In this document: in pieces, positions 32,247 through 44,730 of the stretch
Position numbering within the stretch: the first letter of the stretch is position 1
Layout of the letters: each line of letters opens with the position of its first letter
NCBI GenBank assembly: GCA_018296165.2
Contig: JACKQL020000085.1
Coordinates: 62,001 to 126,000, forward strand
Source of the DNA: Termitomyces sp. T153
Taxonomy: Eukaryota > Basidiomycota > Agaricomycetes > Agaricales > Lyophyllaceae
Reading direction: 5' to 3'
Length of the DNA stretch: 64,000 nucleotides
Translations under genes and position numbers: made by a program
The notes under the pieces: generated by a model
The model's database searches: none
What the model was told of the DNA's origin: nothing
Seen by the model: only the letters and a program-made list of their open reading frames with translations

Positions 32247-33592
32247 ATTGGATTGAATCCAGACTACAAACTGTTCATCTATCATCACATGTACTCATCT
32301 TCCCATCCTCGCATCCATCATTTGTTCAGGTACCCAATTTACGTTCCGCATCTCTTTGGCTTCATACCATCCACTATACGCTATCTTTCACATCTGTAGC
32401 AATCTAATGTCCTAATACCCATGACCTTCACATTGTTACAGGATTCGGATTGAGTCCTTGTGTAATCTACCCCTTTTCCAGCGCTAGATCTGCGGGACAA
32501 AGAGAAAGCTTTCACTAGTAATTTGGTTACTTCTCAGGTTTGTCAAACTTTCGACAGATGCAAATCACAGCCTCATCCTTTCTGTCGAGATGGGATGAGA
32601 CGTGGTGCCTGAACAAGATTCAATAATATCTCAGATTGAACAGGATACATTGCATATAGTGATATGTATGTATCTGAAGATCTGAAGCCCTGCTCAATCA
32701 AATGTAATTTTAACTCTGATTCTCAGTAATTCCGAGCCCGTCCTGAGAATTCAAATCGCCAAGATGACATGAATAAAAGATGCCCCAATGTATTAATAGA
32801 GCTAATCTATAGGATTTCCATCTGTTGTTTCATTGTGCTGTTTTAGTTAATTGCCATTCAAGCCTAGAGACCAGGGTACCAGCTCACAGAAGAATTCTAC
32901 AATCTCTACCACTAGTATAGTGGATAGAATGCATCATGAGTGTCCTGCATTGTTGAGGGTTGTACAAATTGATCATATAATCCAACGATCACATTCTCGA
33001 ATCTCCAATGGGACTTGGTCCTGTTGACATGAATAACATGTCGCAGGACCAGTTTAGCACAGCCTCAGCATCTATCCTTGAAAGTGTCGACAATATCCTC
33101 TGGGATTGTTTTGATGAATGCGGACATCCCAACTCCCAGACTACTCGGTGGAGGCACAAATTGTGTTTGTGAGATTGGCCTCATCCCTCACAGGTCTCTA
33201 GTACTACCACACGATGGTGTAGTTACATATTGCAGGAGATCCTTGGGGTTCTCCCGCACTCACAGGGAAGGGCCTGAGTCCTTTCACCTGTACTGGGATG
33301 GACACAGACAAAGGGTTTTTCCCTTTGTCTGCAAGGGTTGGTGTGCACTCTTCCGAAGAGTCCAACTCTGGATGTTTTTGTTTGAGATCTTCAATAGATG
33401 ACTTCACTTGTGGACAACTCCGACTCTACTTGCACTGCGTTTTCTCGCATATCGACATTCCTGGCTAACAGTAACTGTCGCGGCTCATTGCTTTGTGTTT
33501 ACATACATCCAACGTTCAATAATCCTACTACTCCTGGCGAGAGAGGCACAGCCGCCGTTGCTCGTATTCTGATAAATTAGATCTACTTGGAT
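32247..33592. other. Intergenic region with a hairpin
   Basis: About 1.3 kb between convergent genes. No open frame with family support. It includes a perfect 11-bp inverted repeat, CAGACAAAGGG / CCCTTTGTCTG with a TTTTT loop at 33305-33331. A 15-base near-palindrome, ACTCTTCCGAAGAGT, lies shortly after (near 33347-33361). The rest looks like ordinary AT-rich UTR and spacer. Confidence 0.5.
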
Positions 33593-34388
33593 TTATGCTC
33601 TGCTCCATTCGCTCTTGAATTCCGTGATACCAACGGGAAGCGCAGCCTATGCAAAAGGGGAACAATGCTGTAGTGATGTGGAATGAGAAATCGCATGACA
33701 TACCTTCTCGTCGTAGTCATTCCAATCACCTTCTCCCAAATCAACGTCGGCGAAGACTGCGCCAGATGATCCTTTACATTCCCATATACCCTGAAAAACC
33801 TAAGAACAGCATTTGAGTTTTTACACAAAGACCTACCCTTGGATCAAAGCCGATGAATTCGAGGCCTCGACACTCAATTACAAGCAGTGGCGCTAATTGG
33901 CCGTTTTCGGAGCTGTAAGGTTGGATAGGGGTAGAATCAAATTTGGCGGAGCTTTCGCGCTTGCCTAAGGGGGGCAGATAGGCACTAGCGAGGAACGGTA
34001 GATTCAGCTGTAGACGCACACATCCCACAGCGCCACACAAAGTTCGCTGTGCTGCCTTTCCCACCCGTGACCTCACGTTCTTCCTTTGAAGGGGTTACGA
34101 TCCAGTATATTCATTATATAGGGCAAAAACCATACTTGACGATTCATAGAGACAAACTCGGGATGAACTTCGTGACAGCTATTACACTTCACCTATGAAA
34201 AAGAACATAAGAACCGAGAGCCGACTCGTAGTGATGTTAACAGGACTTTAAAGAAATATTCAAAGCCTTCCGAAGCGGGCTTCAGTTCAGAAACATTCTC
34301 GAGTTCAGCCTGTATTGACAGCTTGAGAAACTAAACAGCGCAGCTAAGTACATATGCACAAGACGCTGTTGGTGCGACTCACAACCAT
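33593..34388 (-). CDS. UPF0587/DUF866 zinc-binding protein (CZIB-like)
   Basis: Small conserved eukaryotic protein. Its human relative is the CXXC-motif zinc-binding protein CZIB, whose molecular role is poorly known. The start at 34388 is a two-codon exon (ATG GTT) before gtgagt. Later exons read LKLSIQAELENVSELKPASE, GFEYFFK, then VKCNSCHEVHPEFVSMNRQ (first CxxC), then GGKGSTANFVWRCGMC joined by a clean intron to KRESSAKFDSTPIQPY (second CxxC). They continue PLLVIECRGLEFIGFDPRG, ADVDLGEGDWNDYDEK and ALPVGITEFKSEWSRA, with TAA at 33593. The two CxxC pairs form the expected zinc site. It lies head-to-head with mS35, 111 bp apart. Confidence 0.88.
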
Positions 34389-34499
34389 AGTATCACGGTT
34401 TGACTGAATTATCTTGATCAAGATTCGGGTATTATGGGTTGTTTGACCATCGGCAATTTGTCACGGATTTTGCAAGCGCCCTCCGACTTTTAGACAAAA

Positions 34500-35379
34500 A
34501 TGGCGTCGTGTCTTGCTCGCCTAGCACGTACCTGCGTACTCCACCGTACTCCAATTTCTTCTACCTCATCACATCGTCTTTTCTCTGCCTCGTCACCTGT
34601 CCTCGCACGACGTGTAAAGCCAGAGGAGAGACTCAACGCAGACCAAGCGTTTGACTTGCTTGAAGATGACTTTGACGAAGATGACACGTCCACGGCAGGT
34701 CATCTCATGCTGCGCGAGCAGCGCCGCGTTCTATACTACTTGAGGCTCATTGAACACGAAATGCCTAAACTTGTCGGTGAGTATGTTGTAATTGGCGTTC
34801 CTTCGGACCAAACTTGACACTTTGTATAGCATATCGCAAACCGTATACTCCACCAACAGCAGAAACGCCTCTAGTTGTTCGTTCCCTAGACTATGCGGGA
34901 GAAGAGCATCCAGCGACCGCCAAGCGTGTCATCGTGGTGGCTGTTGACGAACTTCCTCTGCGGAGTGCATCTGCCATTCACAAGTTACAACTTCTGGCAG
35001 GTCCAAGGTGGACCCCCAATCCTCCTGCCGATGCAGGTGTCCAGAAAGATGTACCCTGGGGCAACGGATATGTCAAAATATCATGCGAGGACTTTGCGAC
35101 GCCTGCTATGAATCTCAAATGGGCTAGCGACACTTTAGACCGACTGATCCTTGAAGCGAATGTTCGTCAATATCTTTGTTACCTTTGTCCTGTCTTTCAT
35201 GACATCACTTCTAGAGTAATCCTGGGACTTTCAAGGATGTGCCACTAGATTTGCGTCATTTGCGCTCAAAAATAGAAAAGGCCAAGCGAGGGGACCATCT
35301 TCGTGGTCGTCTTTTCCATCGGCCATCTATAGCTGACTTCCCCAAGGCATGGCTGCCAAATGACTCTAAGCATTACTGA
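34500..35379 (+). CDS. RSM24: Mitochondrial ribosomal small-subunit protein mS35
   Basis: The start at 34500 (MASCLARLARTCVLHRTPIS) gives an Arg/Ser/Ala-rich mitochondrial targeting sequence. Exon 1 continues NADQAFDLLEDDFDEDD and LREQRRVLYYLRLIEHEMPKLV. Exon 2 has AYRKPYTPP, a conserved core RVIVVAVDELPLRSASAIHK with LQLLAGPRWTPNPP, and VKISCEDFATPAMNLKWASD. After an intron, exon 3 reads PLDLRHLRSKIEKAKRGDHL and ends WLPNDSKHY with TGA at 35377-35379. The AIHK(L/F)xLLAGPRW block is characteristic of the mS35/Rsm24 family. It acts in the mitochondrial matrix ribosome. Confidence 0.85.
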
Positions 35380-36502
35380 TATTTCATGTATAGTTGCATA
35401 ATATCATCATCTTTTCATAATTACAGGAGTCTGCCAAACATCCAATGAACACGCATTTCACTGCTGGGATGTGGTGTGCTCTTTGAAAGATCATGTCAAA
35501 GGTCGACCAAGGGGCTGCCTTTGTGTCACAATCAAGTGATTCACACTTTCTATCAACAAGTCAAATTCATCTCAGTATTTCCCAAGAACGCCAAAGGGTT
35601 TGTATGATATAAAGCAGCAAATAAGGCAGGTCACATTACAATTTTTCTTATCCGCCGTCCACAGTACCACTGCATGAGAACAATGCATTTTTATGCCAGC
35701 TATAGGGCAGCACAAACATCGGCCTCTTTTCCACATGTTCCACCGCTGCGAAAGCACTACCTTCGCAGTTTAGGAGTGGGGGCATTTATGAAGGACGAGA
35801 CGTTACAGACCGCAGATGGAGATATTTTAAGGCGGGACAAGTTTGACTGTTTGGCCCATGAACGTACGACAGAAAAGCAGCTTCCCTAAATCCGCGTATC
35901 GTAACGAAATCCTAAACCCTTGAACACAGACGACGAATCCAGGACGGAGGGCCGTAGTGCCGAACTGACCCTGGTATTCCAGAGACGCCTCTATCTACCA
36001 CGACACTCTTTCGCCAGGTCCATGTCCTGACCCAGTCATAAATGATAAGACAGTAGGCGCTGGGAATTGTACGTGGGTTACTGGGAAAGGATCAAGGGGG
36101 AAATACGCAGGGCAGACGAGATGTTCCAGCTCTTCATCAATGCTGATCAATGTGGGGGATTGTAGAGCATGAAGGGATTTATCTATGACATGAATCATAT
36201 TACGACGCGCCACGCGCCTTTAGATGGCCTCACATTGGGCACGTTCCTTGTATAGACGTAGTGACCAGACTACGATGAAGGCAATCATCTGGGTTGGCTA
36301 GAACAGTTGAATGTTCGCTTAGGGATGCTGATGGGTTGGTACATAGTCGCTTCTACTGCCCAGACCAAAATTGGACATGGGCCCTGCCACCGTGGCCAAA
36401 CAGACGCAACGTCGCCCGACTTCTTTCCCCTCCCCCGTCGCAACTGCAGAAGTATTTTTTTCTTGCCCTCCCTTCTCCCCCTCCCCCTTATCTTTCTTCC
36501 AG
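35380..36502. other. Intergenic region, nothing firm
   Basis: Spacer between mS35 and the septin gene. Several 60-75 codon frames exist on both strands (for example around 35674-35889 plus and 35995-36213 minus), but none has a recognisable domain or a splice context. The last ~120 bp are pyrimidine-rich (CT/CCCT runs around 36415-36500), the usual look of a fungal core promoter and leader before the septin ATG. Confidence 0.45.
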
Positions 36503-38215
36503 ATGACGGACTCCTACACCTCCTCACGCAACGGTGATCCCTCCCAACACGCCTTTGCCAACGGTTCCAGCCCTTCGCTGGCTACTACCAACCACACTAC
36601 TGCTGTCTCCCCTGTCATCCGTAAAAAGTTGATGGGCTATGTGGGTTTTGCCAACCTTCCAAATCAGGTTCACAGGAAGAGCGTGAGGAAGGGCTTCCAG
36701 TTTACTGCTATGGTTGTTGGTACGTTGCCTTCTTGTCACGCTTCATGTTCCATTTACTCAACAATGGTAGGCGAGTCCGGTCTCGGCAAATCCACCCTCA
36801 TCAATACACTTTTCAGCACGACTCTCTACCCTCCTAAGGAGCCCTTGTCTCCTGCAGCGGAGCGGCCCAAGACTGTTGCTATTGAAAGTATAGGTGCTGG
36901 TAAGTTTTTCTCGCGCGGACTCCGAGCCACGTATGTAAACTGACAATTTACGTACAGATATCGAAGAAAATGGTGTTCGGCTCCATCTAACGGTTGTTGA
37001 TACCCCTGGCTTCGGCGACTTTGTCAACAATGATGACAGGTTAGCTTTATACCATCTCTAGCTCTAAGTACCAAGTTCATTGGGCGTTCCATTTGCAGCT
37101 GGAAGCCTATTGTCGAGAACATCGAGTCAAGGTTCGATTCCTACCTTGAGCAAGAAAATCGCGTCAACCGTACGAAGGTTGTTGACAACCGTGTCCACGC
37201 GTGTCTTTACTTCATCCAACCCACAGGTCACTCGTAAGCTTATACGCTCACGTTGCCATGATCTTGCTGTTGCTCATACACATCCAAGTCTGAAGCAGAT
37301 TGACATCGAGTTCATGCGCCGACTCCACACTAAAGTCAATCTCATTCCGGTGATTGCAAAGGCTGACACCTTGACCGACGAGGAGGTGGCCGAATTTAAA
37401 GAGAGGGTAAGGCTTTAGCGTGAATTTTCAACATTATTCATCATTTTTTCTATCAGATCTTGTCTGACATTGCCCACCATAATATTCACATCTTTCAAGC
37501 GCCCACGTACGATAACGAGGACGAGGAAACTATTGCTGAGTATGAAGAGATAGCTAGCAAGATCCCGTTTGCTGTTGTGGGTTCAGATAACATCGTGAAC
37601 ACTCTCGATGGTCGGCAAGTCCGTGGACGTGTCTATCCTTGGGGTGTTGTCGAAGTTGACAACGAAGAACACTGCGACTTCGTTAAGCTTCGCCAGATGC
37701 TCGTTAGAACATACATGGAGGAGCTGAGGGAGTACACCAACGATGTCCTGTATGAAAATTGGCGGACGGAGAAACTTCTCAGCATGGGTGTTGCTCAGGA
37801 TTCAAGCGTTTTCAAGGAAATTAAGTGAGTTATTTTCACTCTCTTTTCGTGTGACTTTCGCTCCTTATCACCGAAAAAGCCCGGCAGCGAGGCTGCAAGA
37901 GGAACGCGTTCAGCATGATGCCAAGCTCGCAAAGATGGAAGCTGAAATGAAGATGGTCTTCCAACAGAAGGTTCAAGAAAAGGAAGCAAAACTTAAGCAG
38001 TCTGAGGAGGAGCTATATGCGCGTCACAAGGAGATGAAAGATGCTTTGGATAAGCAACGCGCAGATCTCGAAGACAAGAAGAGGAAGCTTGAAGGTGGCC
38101 GACCGTTGACTCCCGAAAAGGCTTCGGTTTGTCAATATTTTTTCGCTGCGTTGGGTGATTTTTTGATTTCTTTGTTTCATAGACCGGCAGGAAGAAAGGT
38201 TTCCTGCGTACTTAG
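36503..38215 (+). CDS. CDC3: Septin, Cdc3 type
   Basis: GTP-binding filament protein of the septin ring at septa and hyphal tips. The start at 36503 gives [18 protein letters not shown]. The septin entry block [20 protein letters not shown] fits Cdc3 better than Cdc12 or Cdc10. The G domain has P-loop [16 protein letters not shown] (G3) and VIAKADTLT (G4), with septin unique element [21 protein letters not shown]-terminal coiled coil runs through [20 protein letters not shown] to [16 protein letters not shown] final short exon reads [13 protein letters not shown] at 38213-38215. Introns are numerous, including one within the P-loop exon border. All GTP-binding motifs are intact. Confidence 0.92.
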
Positions 38216-38675
38216 GCTTTCGAGTGTCGACGTCTAAAGTGCAAGAGGCTATTAGAGATGACCCTTGCTGTTGGTATATCCATCTCTTTATATTTCAGTG
38301 TCGCTTTCTATATGTATCCTTTACTTTGATGATACTTGTCTACTTCAGGTTTCCATTCATTATCTTGGCCCCCATTCCTCCACCTACACTCCTTATGGAT
38401 AATCAATTCCCGCTCCCTATAGTAGGATTCCTCCGATGACATTTTGCTTTTACATGGAGTTCTTTTAGTCGTTTCAGACAATATACCACCCATGACTTTC
38501 AGCTCTTTCAATAAACCTAGCCGGCTGGACCAGCAGCACATGCAGCCAACTGCTTTGACGTTGCCGTCACTGCAGTTTGGCCAGTTTTGAAATTGTTGTA
38601 GAATAACCCCCATCTTCATGATGTCGTGTTGACGACAGTTCGTGGGGAAGCGCACAAGTCTCTTATGGCCCCTTT

Positions 38676-39031
38676 CATAGCGTTTAGACCCTTTGAGTTG
38701 TCCTTGTTTAGTTGATTAGTTGATGGCCGCGCTTGCCGGGACGTGTAAGTTTTCTTCCTTTAGCTTTTTGATTCGCTCTTATCATTGATCTCGTTATTGG
38801 TTTTATCTCTGTGTTCTAACACGTCTCATGATACAGGGCTAATCCTACATAAAATGTTCATTTTATTGTGTAGCTATGAGTATACTATGAACTGGTGGGA
38901 GCACGGTGTAACCAAGATCTAGGAATCCAGCCGGTAAAATGTTCATTTTCATGATTCTATCCACGTCCCGGCAAGCGCGGCGATCAACCAATCAAGTAAA
39001 CAAGGGCAACTCAAAGGGGTCTCATGTTATG
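38676..39031. mobile_element. MITE-like element with ~65-bp terminal inverted repeats
   Basis: The left arm at about 38676-38745 and the right arm at 38962-39031 are inverted copies. Both contain CGCGCTTGCCGGGACGTG (right arm in reverse complement), and going outwards TTGATxGCC / GTTGAT, CTTGTTTA and GACCC(C)TTTGAG. Only a few substitutions and a single-base gap separate the arms. The ~215-bp centre carries no open frame and has two copies of AAAATGTTCATTTT (38851-38864 and 38937-38950). Size and structure fit a non-autonomous DNA transposon relic. A target-site duplication could not be settled by eye. Confidence 0.6.
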
Positions 39032-39320
39032 AAAAAAAATAATTTAGAATGGACGTGTTTTTATCTCGTGTTGATATCATATCATTGCGGTAATACCATC
39101 TCACCTCCACTTCCTCGTTGTATGACCTCTTAGCATTTTATATTCCATGTTTGATCTCCAATGTATGAATCGCTGCAATTTTTCAAACTTACGAAATATG
39201 TAGTTGGTCTTGAGTTTAATATTTTCAATATTTTGAGGGATGTCAACAAGTACAAATGGAAACTAATCTGGTAAACCAGACGCGCCTGATTCACACAACA
39301 ACGACCAAGATCTGTTTCCA

Positions 39321-42300
39321 ATGGCTGATGTTCAGGCTCTGCTATCTGCTCTCGACGTCTTCAGCAAAGCCCCCGACAAAGTGTCGCTCGAGAGGGCAAA
39401 TTCCTGGCTTCAGGATTTCCAACATTCTGTAAATTGTATTTCGCCTGTGGCCAGTCGCGACCAACACCTCTGACTGTGTCCCCATCGCTCCTTGTCCTAG
39501 CCTGAGGCATGGGCAACCTGCAATGTCCTCCTCTTTTCTCCCGAATTTTCTTCAGGAGCCAAGCTTTTCGCCGCTCAGACATTCAGAACCAAAGTGAGTG
39601 GCACGCCTTACTCTTTCATACTTGATAACCTTGATCATCTACTAGGTCACGTACGATCTCCATCAGTTGGATCATGAAACCCTCCCAGAGCTTCGGGACA
39701 CCTTATTAGCAGCACTACGAGCACATAAGGCTGGTCCTAGAAACATAATCATTCAGCTTTGTTTGTCTCTTGCCGGAATTGCTCTCCAGATGCCCTCCTG
39801 GCCCAATGCCGTAGAGGGCATGATTGAGGTCTTTGGTACAGAACCAGAAACTGTTCCTCTTCTACTCCAATTTTTGACGCTTCTTCCTGAGGAGCTAAAC
39901 AGCAATACAAGGATTCCTATCACAGTATGTCTCTTATTCTGCTTTTCGTACCATCTGAGGTGGTCTATAACGGCTCGATAATAAACAGGACGATGAATAC
40001 AAGGAACGGGCTGCACGCTTACTAACTGCAAATTCGAACCGTGTACTAGAATTGTTGTCGCTTTATATCCAGGCGTCGGGTACGTTCCATCACATCCCGA
40101 AATGTCGATACTTACTTTGACATCCAGGAGTCACCACTGCTGTTCAAATTCAAGTATTCAATTGCTTGCGAAGCTGGATCATTGCTGGTGAAGTGAGCTC
40201 AATTGGACTTGCAGAAACTCAACTCTTCGCATTTTCTTTCGATGCACTTGCTTCCGATGAACTCTTTGATGCTGCGGTCGATGTCATATGTGAACTTATT
40301 CACGAGACTCAAGAGATTGACGACAACATGGCGGTCATAGAGCTCATTGTTCCGCGGGTTATAGCTCTGAAACCACTGCTCTTAAAACACCGTGAAGATC
40401 CTGACAAAATCAAGGGTTACGCGAGAATCTTCACAGAGGCTGGCGAGACCTACAGAGTCTTACTCTTACGACACACAGAAACCTTTTTTCCCATCGTTGA
40501 AGCCATTGGCGAATGCTCGGCCTATCCTGATCTAGAGATTGTGCCGATCACCTTTCCTTTTTGGATGCGTCTTGCGCAAAATATTGGGAAAAAATCATCA
40601 GTGCCGCAGCTTTTCTTGGATGCTTACCGAAGTCTTATGCGTGTCATCATCAGCCACCTACACTTTCCCTCAGATTCCGACGCTCTGACGGGCCAGGAAG
40701 CCGATTCTTTCCGCTCATTCAGACATGTCATGGGAGACACACTCAAGGACTGCTGTTTCGTGTTACGAACAGACACGTGTCTGCTAGCGACATATGAGCT
40801 TATCACCACTGCGCTCTCTCGTAGTCCAGAAGCGCTTTCATGGCAAGAAATTGAGGCGCCTCTATTTGCACTCAGGTCAATGGGGGCTGAGATTGATCCA
40901 AATGATAACAATGCTGTACCCAAGATAATGGACTTGATTCCATCACTTCCTAATCATCCCCGCGTTCGATACGCCGCATTATTGATCATCTCTCGCTATA
41001 CGGAATGGATCAACATGCATCCGGATTACATTCGCTTCCAGTTACAGTACATATCCGCCGGATTCGAGGATTCCGATATCGAAGTTTCAGCAGCCGCGGG
41101 GCAGGCTTTAAAATATTTGTGCCAGGATTGTAAACAGGTCCGTCCAGGACTTTACTATTTTCTCTTGTCTAACGAATAGAATTAGCACCTTGTCGACTTC
41201 CTACCCACGCTGCATACCTTCCTTAGTACAACTGGTCTGAAATTAGTGCAAGATGATAGACGCCAAGTCTATGAAGCCATTGCCCATGTCATCTCTGCCA
41301 TGCCTATGGACCGCGCTGCAGAAAGTCTCCGAACCTTTACATTAGATATTTTGGCACAGGTTCATACTATTGCTAGTCGTCCGACAGCTGCAACTCAGGA
41401 GGACATTTTTAACATCAACAGTAAGGACCACTTCATCTTCTTGGTTCGTTGATTGATAGGAGCTAGATGGACTCGAGAACCTCGAAATTATGCTTCATGT
41501 CATTCGTAGCTTTGGCGAAGAGCTCCCAATAGCTTGCCAGAATACTTGTCAACAAGCTTGGCTCGTTTTTGACACATTTCTCACCAAGTACGGTTCAAGT
41601 TATGATGTTACCGAACGAACTACCCGAGTCCTCCGTCATGCTGTCACGTTTTTTGATAAAGCGGCTTTGCCTGTTGCACCTGCTGTTGTAGACCGAATGT
41701 CCCATGCCTTTGAAGCCACCGGATATTCGAGCTATCTTTGGATAGCAGGAAAGGTCATAGACGCGTTTGGGGACGAAGAGGACCGAAGATCTGTCTGGAT
41801 CGCAGGGAAAGCTATGAACGTGTCCGGAAACAATGAGGCTTACCAATTACTGCGAGGATCTTTCAAGGTGTTATTCGAGCGGTCCACCGCCAAAGTAGTT
41901 TCCTTGCTTCAACTAAAATCACCTAGTGATTTACCAGATGGTGCGCACTATTTCAATTTACCAAGTAAAGTAAAGTTTCACTCAAGAATATCGATAATAG
42001 TCTTGGAGGATTACGTACAAATGCTTTTGAAGCTAGTCGACAAAAGTCCCGACATTTTTTTCCAGTCTTCCGCTTTCCCTGTTGCCTTCAGGGCTTCAAT
42101 GGCTGCTTTGACTGTCGTACACACGGACGTTATTTTCGCTGCTTTAGATCTTTTTCGAATTATCCTGACTCACAACTGCCTGTCTGACAATCTTTCTCCC
42201 CCACCCAAGTTTCCGTTGTACGCAGCGGCTATCCAGGCAGCCTTTGAGAAAGAAGGTTACGAGCTCGTCGGTTACCTATTAGCGGGGCTGATGAGTGATT

Positions 42301-42621
42301 TTCCGGAGGACTCGACATCAACAGTGGTGTCGGTTTTCCGCTCGATAGCTTCCACATGGGGTCCTCAGCTGTTATCTTGGCTACCCATGATACTAGGGCA
42401 ACTTCCTGTTGCTGCCGCTACCAATGAGGCCAAAACACGGTTTTTGTCTGACATCACTAGGTGTGTGCCCATGTTACACATTGCCATCATAATCATGCTG
42501 ATTCGTTCGTAGCGCGGTCAAGGCGAGAGAGTACGATAAGGTTAAATATGCAATTTTGGAGTTGAACCGGGCGTCTCGAAAGACGCGGGAAAGGAGACGG
42601 GGTGGCATGGGTGGACTCTGA
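39321..42621 (+). CDS. MTR10: Mtr10/transportin-SR type importin beta family receptor
   Basis: Karyopherin that imports SR-type RNA-binding proteins. The start at 39321 gives MADVQALLSALDVFSKAPDK. The importin-N region follows: ANSWLQDFQHS, EAWATCNVLL, AKLFAAQTFRTK, TYDLHQL and LPELRDTLLAALRAHKAGPR. HEAT repeats continue across at least eight exons: FNCLRSWIIAGEVSSIGLAE, IFTEAGETYRVLLLRHTETF, RYAALLIISRYTEWINMHPD, AAGQALKYLCQDCKQ, MLHVIRSFGEELPIACQNTC, TAKVVSLLQLKSPSDLPD, VLEDYVQMLLKLVDKSPDIF. The end reads AREYDKVKYAILELNRASRK and a short basic RRRGGMGGL tail, TGA at 42619-42621. The length of ~930 residues matches the family. It is the largest gene in this segment. Confidence 0.88.
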
Positions 42622-43074
42622 ATACTAATGCATATTGGACGGAGTCGTGGAGTTTTTACATGTCTATTCTTGTCACATTGCGATTAACAGCTCAAAATTT
42701 CAGTATTTGTCCCAACCTTGCCTGTGCAATCTGACTTGCTACAATTCAAGCTTGAGAGCATTCACTGACTGTGGCTAGTTCCCGTATCTTAGACCGAGTC
42801 ATATCTGGTTCATGCGAAGAACCTCTTTCACAGTGCATGATGCAGAGTCAGTTGTATCATTCGAGAATGTAGATAGTAATAATGTTTGTTTCGAGCAGAT
42901 CAAGGTTGGGACAAAAATATCAAAATTTTGAACCTGCGCCTATCGATATTGCTGGAATTTGCCATGTACCTGAGAGAGCGGAATCGGCCGTTCGGAACGC
43001 GCTACAACCGGCTCTCCAACCTTGCGAATAAACATTCTCTTTAATCGTTCCTTTCCATACCCTCATCTCAAACC
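42622..43074. other. Intergenic, LSC1 promoter region
   Basis: Spacer of ~450 bp between two plus-strand genes. No open frame. The distal 60 bp are pyrimidine-rich (CTCTTTAATCGTTCCTTTCC near 43035), as expected just before a fungal start codon. Confidence 0.45.
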
Positions 43075-44559
43075 ATGTTCCGTCACACAAGTAATTCCAT
43101 GTTACGTAGCGGTGTGCATTTCTGCCAATCCGTGCTCATTCACGTCGCTCAAACCTGCACAGCCGGTCGCCGGGCATTTTCACAATCGGTAGTCCGAAAT
43201 TCATATGCAGACACAGTCAAGAACCTGCTCATTCACAAGGACACCAAAGTTCTCTGCCAAGGCTTCACGGGGAAAACTGTATGCGCTGATACCTCACATT
43301 GCAACGTGTAGCTCGCTGAAGTGTTTTACAGGGCACTTTTCATGTGAAGGAAGCCATTGCGTACGGTACACGAATGGTTGGAGGTGTGTCTCCAAAGAAG
43401 GCCGGCCAGACCCACTTGGGCCTTCCCGTGTTCGGCAGCGTCAAGGAGGTGCGTGCTCGATGGTTTCCGACTGAGATAAATTTATAATGAAGACAGGCTG
43501 TGAGGGAGACGCAACCCGACGCGACTGTTCTCTACGTACCTCCTCCTTCTGCGGCCGACGCCATCATTGAGGCTATTGAAAATGAGATTGGATTGATAGT
43601 GTGCATCACGGAGGGTATCCCTCAGGCGGATGAAATTCGAGTACGTTTTTTCGATTTCCTCAGCCTCAGTCACACCAAATTCGACGTCGTCAACAGGTGA
43701 TGAATGCTCTCAAAAGTCAGTCGAAGTCTCGACTTGTTGGACCTAATTGCCCAGGAGGTTAGCAGCATTCTTGGCGTTGCTCTTACTTCATCGTCATATG
43801 TCAAACCTGTCCTCTTTTCAGTCATCAATCCTCTCGGTTGCAAGATGGGCATTCAACCTGGCCATATCCATAAACCTGGAAATATTGGTTCTAACTCCCG
43901 CCTTCTCTTAGCTCACAGCTATTCTTATTCTTCTATTTCTAGGCATTGTATCTCGTTCTGGTACTCTAACCTATGAAGCCGTTGCGCAAACAACAGATGT
44001 CGGACTTGGTCAATCGCTCTGCATTGGCATTGGAGGAGATCCTTTCCCCGGTACCCAACACGTCGATGTTATCAAAGTCTTCCTGGATGACCCCAATACT
44101 GAAGGTCAGAAGTGTCGGCTCATTTGCATCTATTGGATGCATTACTAACTACATTCTGGGTAAGGCATTGTCCTCATTGGTGAGATTGGTGGCTCTATGG
44201 AAGAAGAAGCGGCGGAATATCTCGAACGCTACAACCTGACGAGGAAAAACCCCAAGCCAGTCGTTGGCTTCATCGCTGGAAGGACAGCTCCCCCTGGCCG
44301 CCGAATGGGACATGCTGGTGCTATCATTTCTGGTGGAAAGGGTGAGTGAGCTGGTGTTCCGTTACCTGGTGTAAAGCCGACAAATTGCACAGGTGCGGCT
44401 GTGGACAAAGTGCGTGCATTGGAGAAAGCAGGAGTGGTTGTTACCGATAGCCCTGCTAAACTTGGTTCGGAAATGGCGAAGGTAAAGCTTTTTGGTCTGC
44501 TTCATTCGTCACGGGATTTCTGACGACCTGTCCAGCTGATGGCCACGTACAAGGCTTAG
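43075..44559 (+). CDS. LSC1: Succinyl-CoA ligase alpha subunit, mitochondrial
   Basis: Citric-acid-cycle enzyme subunit that binds CoA and carries the phosphohistidine; it couples succinyl-CoA cleavage to nucleotide triphosphate formation in the matrix. The start at 43075 gives a presequence ([24 protein letters not shown]). The Rossmann CoA-binding domain has [40 protein letters not shown] and [10 protein letters not shown]. Next come [50 protein letters not shown] and [11 protein letters not shown]. The ligase domain has [25 protein letters not shown] and [20 protein letters not shown], where the His in GHAGA is the phosphorylated residue. Many short introns. TAG at 44557-44559. Complete and intact. 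Confidence 0.93.
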
Positions 44560-44730
44560 ATTTTCATAATCAGATATCTTACTGATAGAATTTATTTGGA
44601 ACACTCCCGACAGGTTTGAACCCATACTATCAAGTGTTTGGAAGTGAAATTTCTGGTCATTTTACTCTAACTCTATCCCCTTGAGTCTCTCAACTTTCAG
44701 GAGAGCTTAATTGGGGATGCTGCATTTCTT

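Noticed and set aside
37130..37160. GGTTCGATTCCTAC resembling a tRNA T-arm
   Set aside because: It lies inside septin coding sequence ([13 protein letters not shown]) and has no other tRNA arms.
41595..41846. Minus-strand frame inside the importin gene
   Set aside because: It is antisense to conserved HEAT-repeat coding sequence.
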